Source of the DNA: Planctomycetota bacterium
Lineage (GTDB): Bacteria > Planctomycetota > Planctomycetia > Planctomycetales > Planctomycetaceae
Direction of reading: 5' to 3'
Assembly: GCA_018242525.1 (NCBI GenBank)
Contig: JAFEBS010000056.1
Location: 275,824 to 339,823, forward strand
Length of the DNA: 64,000 nucleotides
The notes beneath the pieces are model-generated. The model was not told where the DNA came from. It saw only the letters and a program-made list of their open reading frames with translations, and did no database searches. Both the position numbers and the translations under genes were made by a program. Shown one piece after another: positions 48,889 to 57,667 of the stretch. Numbering within the stretch: the first letter of the stretch is position 1; each line of letters opens with the position of its first letter.

Positions 48889-49695
48889 ATGGGGATTTCG
48901 ATTAAACTCGGAGCGTTGGCCCTGGCGGTGACCCCGTTCGTCTGGTCTGTCGTCATTCATTCGGGGGCAGCCCCGACCCCGATGTCGATCTCCGTTCCGA
49001 AGCTGCCAGCGCTGTCGTTCCGACAATATGCCGTCGATCTGGGAAAGATTCAGCCCACCAGCGAGTCGCGGGCGACATTTGTATTCTTCAACCGCGGGGC
49101 CGGCCCGGTTGAGATTACGAAAGTCGTTCCCAGTTGCAGTTGCCTGGTTCCACGCGTGGACCAGAAGGTGTTTGAACCGGGCGAAAATGGCAGGATCATT
49201 CTGCGGATCCAACCCGCCAACGAAGCCCCGGGCCGCAAGGAACTGTTTGCCGATGTCTGGTACAACGATCCGGAGCCGCGCCAAGTCCGCCTGACATTCA
49301 AGCTGGATATTCCCGATCGACAAATGTCGGTGACACCGGCTCAAATGATGATCTTTCATCCTGCCGGGAGCACTGAGACGGTGGCCACGTTCACCGTCAC
49401 CGACGGTCGGAAGAAGCCGTTTGAGCTGACTGATGTCGCGGCCAATACGGAACTGGTGACGCCCGTGATTGGCGAGCGAACCGTCGCACCGACGGGTGAA
49501 TGGTCACAGACAGTGCAGGTGACGATTCCCGGTGCGATTCCTCCGGGCAAGCACCACGCCCTGCTGCGAATCAAGACGACAGACCCCGATTATGCCGAAC
49601 TGCGGGTCCCGATGCTGCTACAGGGGCCACACACGAACACCGCCGGCGACGAAGATCACGAGCACGTGCACACGCAGAGCCTTCGGAAGCCATGA
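48889..49695 (+). CDS. DUF1573 domain protein
   Basis: The 268-aa protein has a signal-like N-terminus (LGALALAVTPFVWSVVIHSG) and a DUF1573 Ig-like domain: YAVDLGKIQPTSESRATFVF, then NRGAGPVEITKVVPSCSCLV and PGENGRIILRI. The VPSCSCL segment is the family's typical Cys pair. DUF1573 proteins are periplasmic, often beside cytochrome or secretion genes. Its stop overlaps the next gene's ATG by 4 bp (49692-49695), so it is coupled to the alpha/beta hydrolase. The C-terminus is His/Glu-rich (GDEDHEHVHTQ), which might bind metal. Confidence 0.88.
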   Translation: MGISIKLGALALAVTPFVWSVVIHSGAAPTPMSISVPKLPALSFRQYAVDLGKIQPTSESRATFVFFNRGAGPVEITKVVPSCSCLVPRVDQKVFEPGENGRIILRIQPANEAPGRKELFADVWYNDPEPRQVRLTFKLDIPDRQMSVTPAQMMIFHPAGSTETVATFTVTDGRKKPFELTDVAANTELVTPVIGERTVAPTGEWSQTVQVTIPGAIPPGKHHALLRIKTTDPDYAELRVPMLLQGPHTNTAGDEDHEHVHTQSLRKP

Positions 49696-50498
49696 GCCCC
49701 CCGGTTTCAGCGTGGGTGCGACTGTGGCGTGGAATCGCCTGTTGGGGAACCTTTCTGATCACACCTTTGGGGTGGTTCTGCTACGGCCGACTGATCCGTC
49801 GAACCGAACCCGCGCGATTGAATCAGGGTTTGGTCCTGGTCCTGACCGGAATCGAAGGACGCAGTTTCCTGAACGTCAGCCTGCTGGCCGGCCTGATCGA
49901 TGGTGGCGTACGAAGCGCCGTGGAAATCGTTGACTGGACAACGGGCAACAAGCTGTTGTTTCTGCTCCATCTGCGCGGCTTGTCGCGAAACACACGGGTC
50001 GCCCAAGATCTCGCAGTCCGCATTGTTGACTATCAGAATCTCCATCCAGGACGCCCGGTCTGGCTGGTCGGGCATTCCGGCGGAGGCGGCCTGTCGCTGC
50101 TGGTGGCCAGCGCCCTTCCCGAGGGTCGCAAAATCACAGGAATCGTGATGCTGGCGACGGCAGTTTCACCCGCAGCCGACATTCAATCGGCACTGGACCG
50201 GGTGGAAACCTCGATCTGGAATTTCTATTCCTGGTTCGACGCATTCTTCCTGATATTCGGTACGACGGTCGCGGGAACCGTGGATGGTCGTCACGGACCG
50301 GCGGCGGGTGCCATCGGACTGCGAGGACACCAGGCAATGCAGGCGATGGCCGACGGGCGTCTGATTCAAGTCGGTTGGAGTTGGCGGATGCTGCGGCAGT
50401 TCAACCCGGGGGAACACTTCGGTTGCGTGCATCGCGTCTTCGTGGCTGAAGAGATCGCACCGCTGATCACGGTCAAGGAAGGTGGAACGGATCGATAA
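49692..50498 (+). CDS. Alpha/beta-hydrolase family protein
   Basis: The 268-aa protein has an N-terminal hydrophobic segment (CWGTFLITPLGWFCYGRLI) and an alpha/beta-hydrolase fold. Its nucleophile elbow is VGHSGGGG, and the acid and His are less clear; a candidate His is in NPGEHFGCVH near the C-terminus. The start at ATG 49692 overlaps the DUF1573 stop by 4 bp; a longer frame from 49500 overlaps that gene and is rejected. Probably a membrane-associated esterase or lipase-like enzyme, substrate unknown. Confidence 0.85.
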   Translation: MSPPVSAWVRLWRGIACWGTFLITPLGWFCYGRLIRRTEPARLNQGLVLVLTGIEGRSFLNVSLLAGLIDGGVRSAVEIVDWTTGNKLLFLLHLRGLSRNTRVAQDLAVRIVDYQNLHPGRPVWLVGHSGGGGLSLLVASALPEGRKITGIVMLATAVSPAADIQSALDRVETSIWNFYSWFDAFFLIFGTTVAGTVDGRHGPAAGAIGLRGHQAMQAMADGRLIQVGWSWRMLRQFNPGEHFGCVHRVFVAEEIAPLITVKEGGTDR

Positions 50499-50813
50499 CG
50501 ATAACGATTCGTCTTCAGGAGTCTCAGCACTGGATACTCAACCTCAAAACCCCGTTGAAAGGGCTTGCCACGATTTCGAGGCACCATCCACGGGCCGGAC
50601 TTGATGTTTTTGAGTCGATATGCATGTTTATGGACGCGCGTGCGATTGTGACGCTTTTGTGAACACCAGGAATGATACACATTCTTGACAAGCCTATCCG
50701 GGCTCGGCAGACTCTTCGGGCGATACGGATTTCGGCGTGAGCCGCCGTCAATCCAGCGTATCGACCGCAATGTCTGATTATTATCCCGAATACCCCGGTT
50801 TGGAGCAGGTGCC
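50499..50813. other. Intergenic region
   Basis: About 315 bp with no gene. The sequence is AT-richer than its neighbours and contains a TTGACA at about 50685 that could be a -35 element, but no matching -10 at proper spacing is convincing. The start of the orphan 174-aa gene follows directly. Confidence 0.4.
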
Positions 50814-51338
50814 ATGAGCGCGAACGTTCCTCTGTCTGTGATCAGCTCAACGTACAATCAGTCGTATTACGCCACCATGGCGATTGGAAACAATGTCATT
50901 GTTCAGCAACCGTCGGGCGGGTACGGCGGGTATTACTGGTTTGTGGTCATCAATCGCAAAACCCTCAACGTTGAGTTTAACCAGGTGCAAACTCAGGCCA
51001 ATGTGGTCCCGAACCTGGGAGCGTTGAATTCGCCGGACCATATCCTGATCGTCGCGACGCTGGGAGTCGGCTTGAACAATGCGCCCCAGGGGGCGCTTTA
51101 CAAGTTCCTTGATGAGAATGGTGGCGGAATGGAGCTGCGTCGGATTGATCAAATTGCCCAGCAATTCAATTGCGGTTACCTGGGGACGTTCGGGTATTGC
51201 TTGTGCTGCGTCCTGGGCAATTTGAATATTCCCGGCTTTGAGGTCAGTGCACTCGGCCAGGTGTCGGGGCCAATCCTTACAATTCAGTTGTTGCCGTCCA
51301 ATTCAGGGTATACACCGATTCAGATCTCGAACGCGTGA
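50814..51338 (+). CDS. Orphan protein, possibly ILEI/FAM3-like fold
   Basis: The 174-aa product has no signal peptide or membrane helix. It is rich in Gly/Asn/Gln and beta-forming residues: YYWFVVINRKTLNVEFNQVQ, then HILIVATLGVGLNNAPQGAL and FNCGYLGTFGYCLCCVLGN. The pattern 'visible strand - turn - IVATLGVGLNNAPQGALYKF' is faintly like the ILEI/FAM3 domain, in which glycan or lectin-like activity is proposed; this is a weak guess. The stop overlaps the next gene's GTG/ATG start region, so it is co-translated with the glycosyltransferase, which may suggest a shared glycan or surface task. Confidence 0.6.
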   Translation: MSANVPLSVISSTYNQSYYATMAIGNNVIVQQPSGGYGGYYWFVVINRKTLNVEFNQVQTQANVVPNLGALNSPDHILIVATLGVGLNNAPQGALYKFLDENGGGMELRRIDQIAQQFNCGYLGTFGYCLCCVLGNLNIPGFEVSALGQVSGPILTIQLLPSNSGYTPIQISNA

Positions 51339-52555
51339 GAATGGAACGTCCGCATTTGCTGCTGGGGGGCTGGTACAAGCCCGGAACCGGGTTCACTCGC
51401 GTTCTACTGGCGGTGGTCCCCTACCTGCGGCAGCACTTTCGGATCACATGGCTGGGAATTGGATACCAGGGGGAACCGTTCGACCTGTGTGAGGGGGTGC
51501 GTGTCCTGCCGACCAATCTTCGCGGCGGGGACCAGGTGGGAGCTTATTACGCCCGCCTGAACTGGCACGAACTGGCACCGGATGTCGTATTCGCCTTGAA
51601 TGACATCTGGTACCTGGTTCACTACTCGCGCGAGTTGGGTGAACTGCTGGGATCCATTCCAATGGTCGGATACCTGCCGCTGGATGGCGGGATCGATGAT
51701 CCCCGCCTTGCGATGGAAGTCAATTGGTTTCATGAACTGGTCACGTATACCAACTGGGCCGCCGCGCAGTTGACATCGGCCCTGCGGGAAATGGGGATTC
51801 CCACCCCGGTCTCCGTGGCGGGACATGGGGTGGACCTGCGCCAATTCCAGATGCTCCCGCGTGGCCTTGAGGTTTCCGAGCGAGCGGATCGAGCCCGGCA
51901 GTTGTTTGGATTGGATCGCCCGGCGTTTGTGGTGTTGAATGCCAGTCGACCGGATCCTCGCAAGCGTCTGGATGTCACGCTGGCGGCATTTGCCCGATTC
52001 GCGGCCGGCAAGCCAGACAATGTGCGACTGTGCCTTCACCAGGCGCATGCATTCGATCAGTTCGTCGTTCCGCTGCGGGAGCAGGCCGATCGACTGGGGA
52101 TCATGGATCGCCTGCTTTGGTTTCCTCCCCGCCCGGGCCCGCTGGACGACGCGGGGCTGAACGAGTTGTACAACGCCTGTGCCGTCGGACTGAACACAAC
52201 GTACGGTGAAGGATTTGGCCTGGTCAGCTTCGAACATGCCGCGACCGGCGCTCCGCAGGTCCTGCCCGCTCATCCGGCGCTGTGCGAACTCTGGCAGCAA
52301 CATGCCGCACTGGTGCGCCCGGTGAAGCCGGTTCACACGCCGTATTCACCGCTGTTGTTTGGCGAGGTGGATGCGGCCGATGTGGCGGACGCCCTGGAGC
52401 GACTTTATTCTGATCCGCTGCATTATCAGCACCTGGCGCAAGCGAGCGTGGCGCGGTGTGCGATGCCGGATTTGCAATGGTCCGTACCGGCGGAACGGCT
52501 GGTGGAAACACTGCTTAGAGCGTGTCGCCCGAACGGATCAACGGATGGACCTTAA
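51335..52555 (+). CDS. Glycosyltransferase family 4-like protein
   Basis: This protein, about 405 aa, has a GT-B fold. The N-terminal domain begins HLLLGGWYKPGTGFTRVLL, and the C-terminal domain has NASRPDPRKRLDVTLAAFA and EGFGLVSFEHAATGAPQVLP, the E-x7-E motif of retaining GT4 enzymes. It likely adds a sugar from a nucleotide sugar to a surface polysaccharide or glycolipid. GTG 51335 overlaps the upstream stop; ATG 51341 is an alternative. It may act with the orphan protein just upstream. Confidence 0.9.
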   Translation: MRMERPHLLLGGWYKPGTGFTRVLLAVVPYLRQHFRITWLGIGYQGEPFDLCEGVRVLPTNLRGGDQVGAYYARLNWHELAPDVVFALNDIWYLVHYSRELGELLGSIPMVGYLPLDGGIDDPRLAMEVNWFHELVTYTNWAAAQLTSALREMGIPTPVSVAGHGVDLRQFQMLPRGLEVSERADRARQLFGLDRPAFVVLNASRPDPRKRLDVTLAAFARFAAGKPDNVRLCLHQAHAFDQFVVPLREQADRLGIMDRLLWFPPRPGPLDDAGLNELYNACAVGLNTTYGEGFGLVSFEHAATGAPQVLPAHPALCELWQQHAALVRPVKPVHTPYSPLLFGEVDAADVADALERLYSDPLHYQHLAQASVARCAMPDLQWSVPAERLVETLLRACRPNGSTDGP

Positions 52556-52601
52556 AACGATTCCCTGTGACCGTGATACAGGCCACACTGAAAGACGTCC
52601 C

Positions 52602-55484
52602 TTACTTTTCCACTATCGCCAGCCGTTTCCAGAACGCGAATTCGTTGTTCCAGTTGTTCGACTGATTCAGCACTTCCACCAGCACTTTTTGACCTGCGAA
52701 CCGTGTCAAATCGACCTGGATACTGGCCCAGCCGCGTTGGGGAGTCGTCAGCTTCTGGTCGATCAATTCCTGGTGAATGACTTCGCCGTTGACTTTCACG
52801 ACAAGTTGCCAATCCGCCTGCTGACTGTGAGACACATGCATGTCCAGCATCGCGGGTTTGTCCTTCGGCAGTGTCAGTCCGGCACGAAAAATGGCGGGCT
52901 TGTCCTGAGCATTCGGGTGGGTGCGCAGGGCATCGGTTTGTCCGGCATGTTCCTTCAGTCGCATCAGTCCATGACTCAGCTCCATCGTTGAGAACTGGGA
53001 CATGAACGGGGCCAGCAATCGCCCGTAATCATTCCGCCCCGCCGCCTGATCGAGCACGCTGGGGTCGCGGGCGGGAGGGGCGGGTCTGGGATTGACCAGG
53101 TAGGACCGGGCGAATTCCATGTCCTGGGGAGTTCGTGCCAGATAGATGTGATCGAACCAGGCAGCTTCGCCGTCCACACATTTCAGGGCCAGACCGGTCA
53201 GATTGAACGATCCAAAATCGTTGTAGATGTCTCGCATCGACTGTTGCCACTCCTTCGGGACCGCCCCCGCCAGCCGTAGCGGTGCCCCTGGGACATGACG
53301 CGGGGTTCCAGAGTCGTACGAGAATCCGTAACGCAGCCCGCGGTCATCCGCCGGACCATCAAACCGCAACCGTCCGCGCACTCCCCGCCGGAATTGATCG
53401 CGTCGTCCCACTTGTGCGATCTGCTCGCCCAGCCTGCCGTCGTTGGCCCACTGAATCAGCACCTGAGTTCCCGTCGGTTGCTTCCATGCAAACAGGATGT
53501 ATCGATACTGACCCAACTGTGGCTGATCGGTGACGGTGGCTTCCAGACCCTCGATCCGGGAGTTATCCCCGGCATCCGGGGTCACTTTCAAACTGACATT
53601 CCCTGAGAACGGTTTTTCGTCGGTGATCTCAACCTGCCCCATGCCGCGATTCAACTGCGAGGCGAACGCGGGGTCATCCTCGAAAATGGTGAGCAGACCG
53701 GGCCGTTCCGCCGTCAGTGCGGTGCCGCGCCAATCGACCAGCGATTTTTCGTCCGTTGGAAAGACGACCAGTTCCAGTGAAACGGTCTTTCCCTGGAATT
53801 CATGGACCGGAAGCAGAATCGGATCGGGATCACTCACGCCAGTCCGAATCGGAACTTCAAATTCGCCAAGCGAACGATCATCCAGACGCACCTGAATGGA
53901 AGTGGGTGTCGCATCGGCAAAACGGGTCACAGCAAATGACAGCCACCGCTGGTGCGGTCCCACTTTCAGTTTGCGGCTGACGGTATAGAACCGGTCGGAT
54001 GTCCCGGCCACCAGACGGTAATTGGGATCTCGCGCGTACGTCACGTCGAGGAAATTCGTCAGCTTCAACGAGTGGATATCTCCCGGTGTTGCGGCCCACC
54101 CGTGCAGACCGCTGATTCGAGCAAGGAGCCGCCCGCTGACTTCGGCCGCCAGGGCCGCTGGATCAAGGCGGATTTCCGGCTCATACCAGTTCACAGCGTC
54201 CCGCACATCGAATGGATCCGCTTCCGGAGGACGGTCGACATGCGCCATGTCCGCTCGCAACTGCAGTCGTCGTTGGTCGGACGGCAACGCCGGCAGGGCC
54301 AGCCAGCCCGTGTCACCGACCGTTTGAGAGCCCTGCAAGTTCGGCTGTGGTCCAATGGCCTGACCGTTTCCGACCGTAAATGACAACCTCGCAAACCCAC
54401 CGGAACCGGCCGTCCGGTCCAGTCCGAACTGGGTCCGCCATTCGCGGGCGGTCTCGGGCCATTCAAACGTCAGGTCGCACGAGGCCTGCACTCCAAAGCC
54501 CCAGCCAAATTCCTGGGTGGCCGATTGCAGCGGGCCGCGCTGGACATTTTGATTCGTTCGCCAGGTCCAACCCGATCCAAATACAGCTTGGCGTTTCACG
54601 TCGGTCGGCAGCAGATTCGACAGGGGGACATCCGTGGGGGCGTGGCAGTGCCAGACGCGGATCGTCCGGTACCGCAACCAGATCGGATCCAGGCTCCAGG
54701 CAGGCTGGATCAACTGAAACCATTGCTCGGGACGATTTCGATCGCCATGGTGCCGGGCCTGAAACCGTTCAATGGATGTCGTCCAGCGGCTGCCGTCGAT
54801 CGTCTCCAGTTGGATCAAGCGGGATTTGAGTTGCGGCGTCAGAGTGGCAAGTTGTTCGTAATACGCGTTCCAGGCATCCTGTCTGGGAAAATGGATCTCT
54901 GCGATGTCAGCAAACGGCAATTCCTTGATTCCGTCCGTGGTCAGCAGTGTCACGGAGAATTCAGACCAGCGCAGCGTGCGGAACGTCTGCATCGCGCCGC
55001 TGCGCAGCCAGACCGTGTTGGGGCGGTAGTCATCGATCGCGGAACGCTGCCAGACAACGCGGCGCAACCAGTCGATGCCGACTCGCAGCACGCCTTGTTG
55101 AGGATCGTCGTGGGGTTGCAGTTCGGCCAGAGGACTGATCAGCAGGTGCGCCGGCTGATGTTCGTAGGTATTCCCCGAATCCGGCTGAAATGCGGTGACT
55201 TCACCAGCCAGTCGGTCCCCCCCTTGAAACTCAACATACATGGCGGCTTCGGTCGCCACAGGTTGATCGCGGTCAATGATCCAGCGCACGGGATTGCCGG
55301 GGTCAAACAGGACTTTGCCGCCGATTTTCGCGGCCGACGTCGGCTCGAACCATTCGCGAACCTCGGCTTCCTGCACGCGAGTGCCGTCGGAAAACATTGC
55401 GGCATACCGATCCGCCGCCTGGCAGTACGCGTGAGCGGCCAGCAGCGTGACAATCCCCGAACTCAGACACAACAGATGGTTCAC
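52602..55484 (-). CDS. Large secreted protein, NPCBM-like domain
   Basis: The 960-aa protein has a signal peptide (MNHLLCLSSGIVTLLAAHAYCQA) and is otherwise a mosaic of beta-rich regions. Residues about 290-430 (VPLSNLLPTDVKRQAVFG to QTVGDTGWLALPALP) look like an NPCBM/NEW2-type carbohydrate-binding domain. The later part has several strand-rich segments and an internal TSIQVRLDDRSLGEFE type. Only general similarity to planctomycete giant secreted proteins is seen. The GTG start at 55484 overlaps the sulfatase stop by 4 bp, so the sulfatase and this protein are an operon, likely acting on sulfated glycans. Confidence 0.8.
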   Translation of the reverse strand: MNHLLCLSSGIVTLLAAHAYCQAADRYAAMFSDGTRVQEAEVREWFEPTSAAKIGGKVLFDPGNPVRWIIDRDQPVATEAAMYVEFQGGDRLAGEVTAFQPDSGNTYEHQPAHLLISPLAELQPHDDPQQGVLRVGIDWLRRVVWQRSAIDDYRPNTVWLRSGAMQTFRTLRWSEFSVTLLTTDGIKELPFADIAEIHFPRQDAWNAYYEQLATLTPQLKSRLIQLETIDGSRWTTSIERFQARHHGDRNRPEQWFQLIQPAWSLDPIWLRYRTIRVWHCHAPTDVPLSNLLPTDVKRQAVFGSGWTWRTNQNVQRGPLQSATQEFGWGFGVQASCDLTFEWPETAREWRTQFGLDRTAGSGGFARLSFTVGNGQAIGPQPNLQGSQTVGDTGWLALPALPSDQRRLQLRADMAHVDRPPEADPFDVRDAVNWYEPEIRLDPAALAAEVSGRLLARISGLHGWAATPGDIHSLKLTNFLDVTYARDPNYRLVAGTSDRFYTVSRKLKVGPHQRWLSFAVTRFADATPTSIQVRLDDRSLGEFEVPIRTGVSDPDPILLPVHEFQGKTVSLELVVFPTDEKSLVDWRGTALTAERPGLLTIFEDDPAFASQLNRGMGQVEITDEKPFSGNVSLKVTPDAGDNSRIEGLEATVTDQPQLGQYRYILFAWKQPTGTQVLIQWANDGRLGEQIAQVGRRDQFRRGVRGRLRFDGPADDRGLRYGFSYDSGTPRHVPGAPLRLAGAVPKEWQQSMRDIYNDFGSFNLTGLALKCVDGEAAWFDHIYLARTPQDMEFARSYLVNPRPAPPARDPSVLDQAAGRNDYGRLLAPFMSQFSTMELSHGLMRLKEHAGQTDALRTHPNAQDKPAIFRAGLTLPKDKPAMLDMHVSHSQQADWQLVVKVNGEVIHQELIDQKLTTPQRGWASIQVDLTRFAGQKVLVEVLNQSNNWNNEFAFWKRLAIVEK

Positions 55485-56962
55485 TTGGAATTCGCTCCGG
55501 TCGCGGAAGTCAGTTGACCAGCCGGACGTATGTTCTTGCCGATTCGCTTCTGCAGCGAGTCCCCCAGGTCGTCGCGAGCCAGTTCCGCCAGAGCGGTCAA
55601 GTGAGCGACAATCTCTGGATGTTGAGCAGACACGTCGTTCGCTTCGCTGAGGTCCTGTTCCAGGTTGTATAATGCCAATGGTGTTCTCAACTGAACCAGT
55701 TTTCCCGGCAGGCCAGCCTGTCCGGGAACGTCGACATGTACGTAGGGGTGTGGAAAATGCAACTTCCAGGGTCCACTGCGAATGGCATGCAAGGCGTCAC
55801 CCCAATAGTACCAGTACGCCTCGTGCGGCGACTTCACCGGGGACTCGCCCAGGATCAGCGACCGGATATCCAGGCCGTCCAGCTTTCGAGTCGGCAGGTC
55901 GGCCCCTGCCAATCCAGCCAGAGTCGGCAGCAGATCGATCGTCGCCGCCAATTCCGCGCATTCAGTTCCCGGCGGAATCTTTCCGGACCAACGCATCACG
56001 CAGGGCTCCCGGACACCCCCTTCCCACGCGGTTCCCTTCCCTTCACGAAGCGGCAGAGCGGATCCGCCGTGAGGTCCATAGGACAGCCAGGGGCCATTGT
56101 CCGACGTAAAAATCACCAGAGTGTTTTCGTCGATCTTCAATCGCTTCAAGGTCTGCAGAATCTGTCCGACAGACCAGTCGATCTCGCGAATGACATCCCC
56201 GTAAATCCCGCGGCTGGACTTCCCGGCATATTTGTCGGAGACAAACAGGGGAACATGCGGCATCGCATGCGGAACATACAGGAAGAACGGGCGATCCCGA
56301 TTGGCTTCGATGAATTTCAACGCCCGCTCGGTGTAGCTTGTGGTCAGTTTTGTTTGATCGGGATTCAGTTCGACGGTTCGCTCGCCCTCAATCAGCGGCA
56401 GGTCAGGAAACTTGGCCGTGGGATGGCGTGGCCACATGTCATTGGAATACGGCAGACCGAAGTACTCATCAAAGCCATGTCGAGTCGGCAGGAATTGAGG
56501 GTGATGTCCCAGATGCCATTTGCCATAGATGGCCGTCGCGTATCCTTGCGGCTTCAGGACCTCGGCGATGGTCATTTCGTCGGCATGGATTCCGTGCGTG
56601 TTCCCGGGGCCGAGCGCCCCCAGAATGCCCACCCGATTCGGATAGCATCCGGTCAACAGAGCCGTGCGTGATGCCGAACAAACCGCCTGTGCGACGCAGA
56701 AACTGGTGAATCTTCGACCTTCCCGTGCCATCTGGTCAAGGTTCGGGGTGTCGGGATAGGAGGATCCGAAGCAGTTCAGGTCGGCATAGCCCAGATCGTC
56801 GGCAAAGATGATGACAAAGTTTGGTAAACGAGGCTGATCCGCTGAATGAGCCTGAGTCTCCGAATGAATTGACAAATACACGGAAGCCGTGATCAGCAGG
56901 AGCGTCGCAGTTCTATGCAGCAAATCAACCGGAACTCCGGTCCTGACACGTGATGTAAGCAT
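55481..56962 (-). CDS. Secreted sulfatase (FGly type)
   Basis: The 493-aa product is a type I sulfatase that hydrolyses sulfate esters. The N-terminal helix (TATLLLITASVYLSIHSETQA) serves as signal or anchor. The catalytic motif is FCVAQAVCSASRTALLTG: the C-x-A-x-R Cys is oxidised to formylglycine (the usual motif is C-x-P-x-R; Ala is known in some members). Metal ligands include FADDLGYADLNCFG and the later YGKWHLGHH and TSDNGPW. The gene is first in a pair with the giant protein. No anaerobic sulfatase-maturating enzyme gene is nearby. Confidence 0.93.
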   Translation of the reverse strand: MLTSRVRTGVPVDLLHRTATLLLITASVYLSIHSETQAHSADQPRLPNFVIIFADDLGYADLNCFGSSYPDTPNLDQMAREGRRFTSFCVAQAVCSASRTALLTGCYPNRVGILGALGPGNTHGIHADEMTIAEVLKPQGYATAIYGKWHLGHHPQFLPTRHGFDEYFGLPYSNDMWPRHPTAKFPDLPLIEGERTVELNPDQTKLTTSYTERALKFIEANRDRPFFLYVPHAMPHVPLFVSDKYAGKSSRGIYGDVIREIDWSVGQILQTLKRLKIDENTLVIFTSDNGPWLSYGPHGGSALPLREGKGTAWEGGVREPCVMRWSGKIPPGTECAELAATIDLLPTLAGLAGADLPTRKLDGLDIRSLILGESPVKSPHEAYWYYWGDALHAIRSGPWKLHFPHPYVHVDVPGQAGLPGKLVQLRTPLALYNLEQDLSEANDVSAQHPEIVAHLTALAELARDDLGDSLQKRIGKNIRPAGQLTSATGANSK

Positions 56963-57417
56963 GTGAGATCCGAGTAAATGCGTTTCGAACAGTGAATGTC
57001 GTCAGTATCAACTGCCGGAAGCTGAGGGTCAACGGCATGGCTGACAAAGTCATTTGTCATTAACCGTGGAAGCCCGAGTGAGACGCAACGCACTTGCAGC
57101 CTGTGGCAAAAGGTGTCTGACCCTTTGGAGGGCACTGAATTCACCTTGAAAATCGCGTGCCCGGAGAGGGTCAGACACCTTTTGCCACAGGCTGCTAGCC
57201 AACTGGCGACCTCATTGGCCACAGTTCGCGCTTTTCGCCTGCTGGCTTTCATGATCTTAACCGCCTCGGGCGGTGTTCGCTTTCAATGTCGACAGAAGTG
57301 GGGATTGTTCTGGCACTGATCGCCGTGAATGACGTAACTATACAACTGGAAGGCCGTGATATGCCGCCGCGGGTCGCGGGTCACGACACAGTTTCATTCG
57401 CGTGAAAGAGGTGTCCC
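56963..57417. other. Intergenic region with large palindrome
   Basis: About 455 bp between the divergent sulfatase and the small membrane ORF. It holds the 100-bp element at 57096-57195. The rest has no recognised gene. Confidence 0.5.
57096..57195. repeat. 100-bp element with perfect 29-bp inverted arms
   Basis: Arms at 57096-57124 and 57167-57195 are perfect inverted copies. The left arm begins GCAGCCTGTGGCAAAAGG and ends GTGTCTGACCCT, with 42 bp between arms. The internal part is partly complementary too, so the whole can fold as one hairpin. The GTCTGACCC core is shared with the elements at 60.4-61 kb. This looks like a small palindromic mobile element (REP/MITE-like), possibly RAYT-mobilised. 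Confidence 0.8.
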
Positions 57418-57642
57418 ATGGATTCGATTCGAGGCATTGTTGGAGTCAGCATCACCCACCTGATGGTCTTGAGTGCGATGGTCCCCGTGTTCGTGGATGT
57501 GAACGAGAACGACGACGAACATCGCCGTCTGCATGGCCGGAGGCATTCACTGTCCGTCAGCCATAACCGCGAAGATTATCCGGTGATCTCGAACTGGCTG
57601 ACGTCACCGGAAACGCCGCAAGAATCACAACAAACGAGCTGA
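57418..57642 (+). CDS. Small membrane-anchored hypothetical protein
   Basis: The 74-aa product begins MDSIRGIVGVSITHLMVLSA, a likely signal anchor, and ends with an acidic/His-rich region (DVNENDDEHRRLHGRRHS) and SWLTSPETPQES-like polar tail. Third positions are GC-rich, which supports it as coding, and a purine-rich GAAAGAGGTG stretch precedes the ATG. No family is recognised. It ends 25 bp before the mutS stop, on the opposite strand. Confidence 0.5.
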   Translation: MDSIRGIVGVSITHLMVLSAMVPVFVDVNENDDEHRRLHGRRHSLSVSHNREDYPVISNWLTSPETPQESQQTS

Positions 57643-57667
57643 CGGGCACAAAGAACTCCACCGCGCG

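Noticed and set aside
54525..55517. A 330-aa plus-strand frame across the giant secreted protein
   Set aside because: It is antisense to the 960-aa gene, which has a signal peptide and start overlap with the sulfatase.
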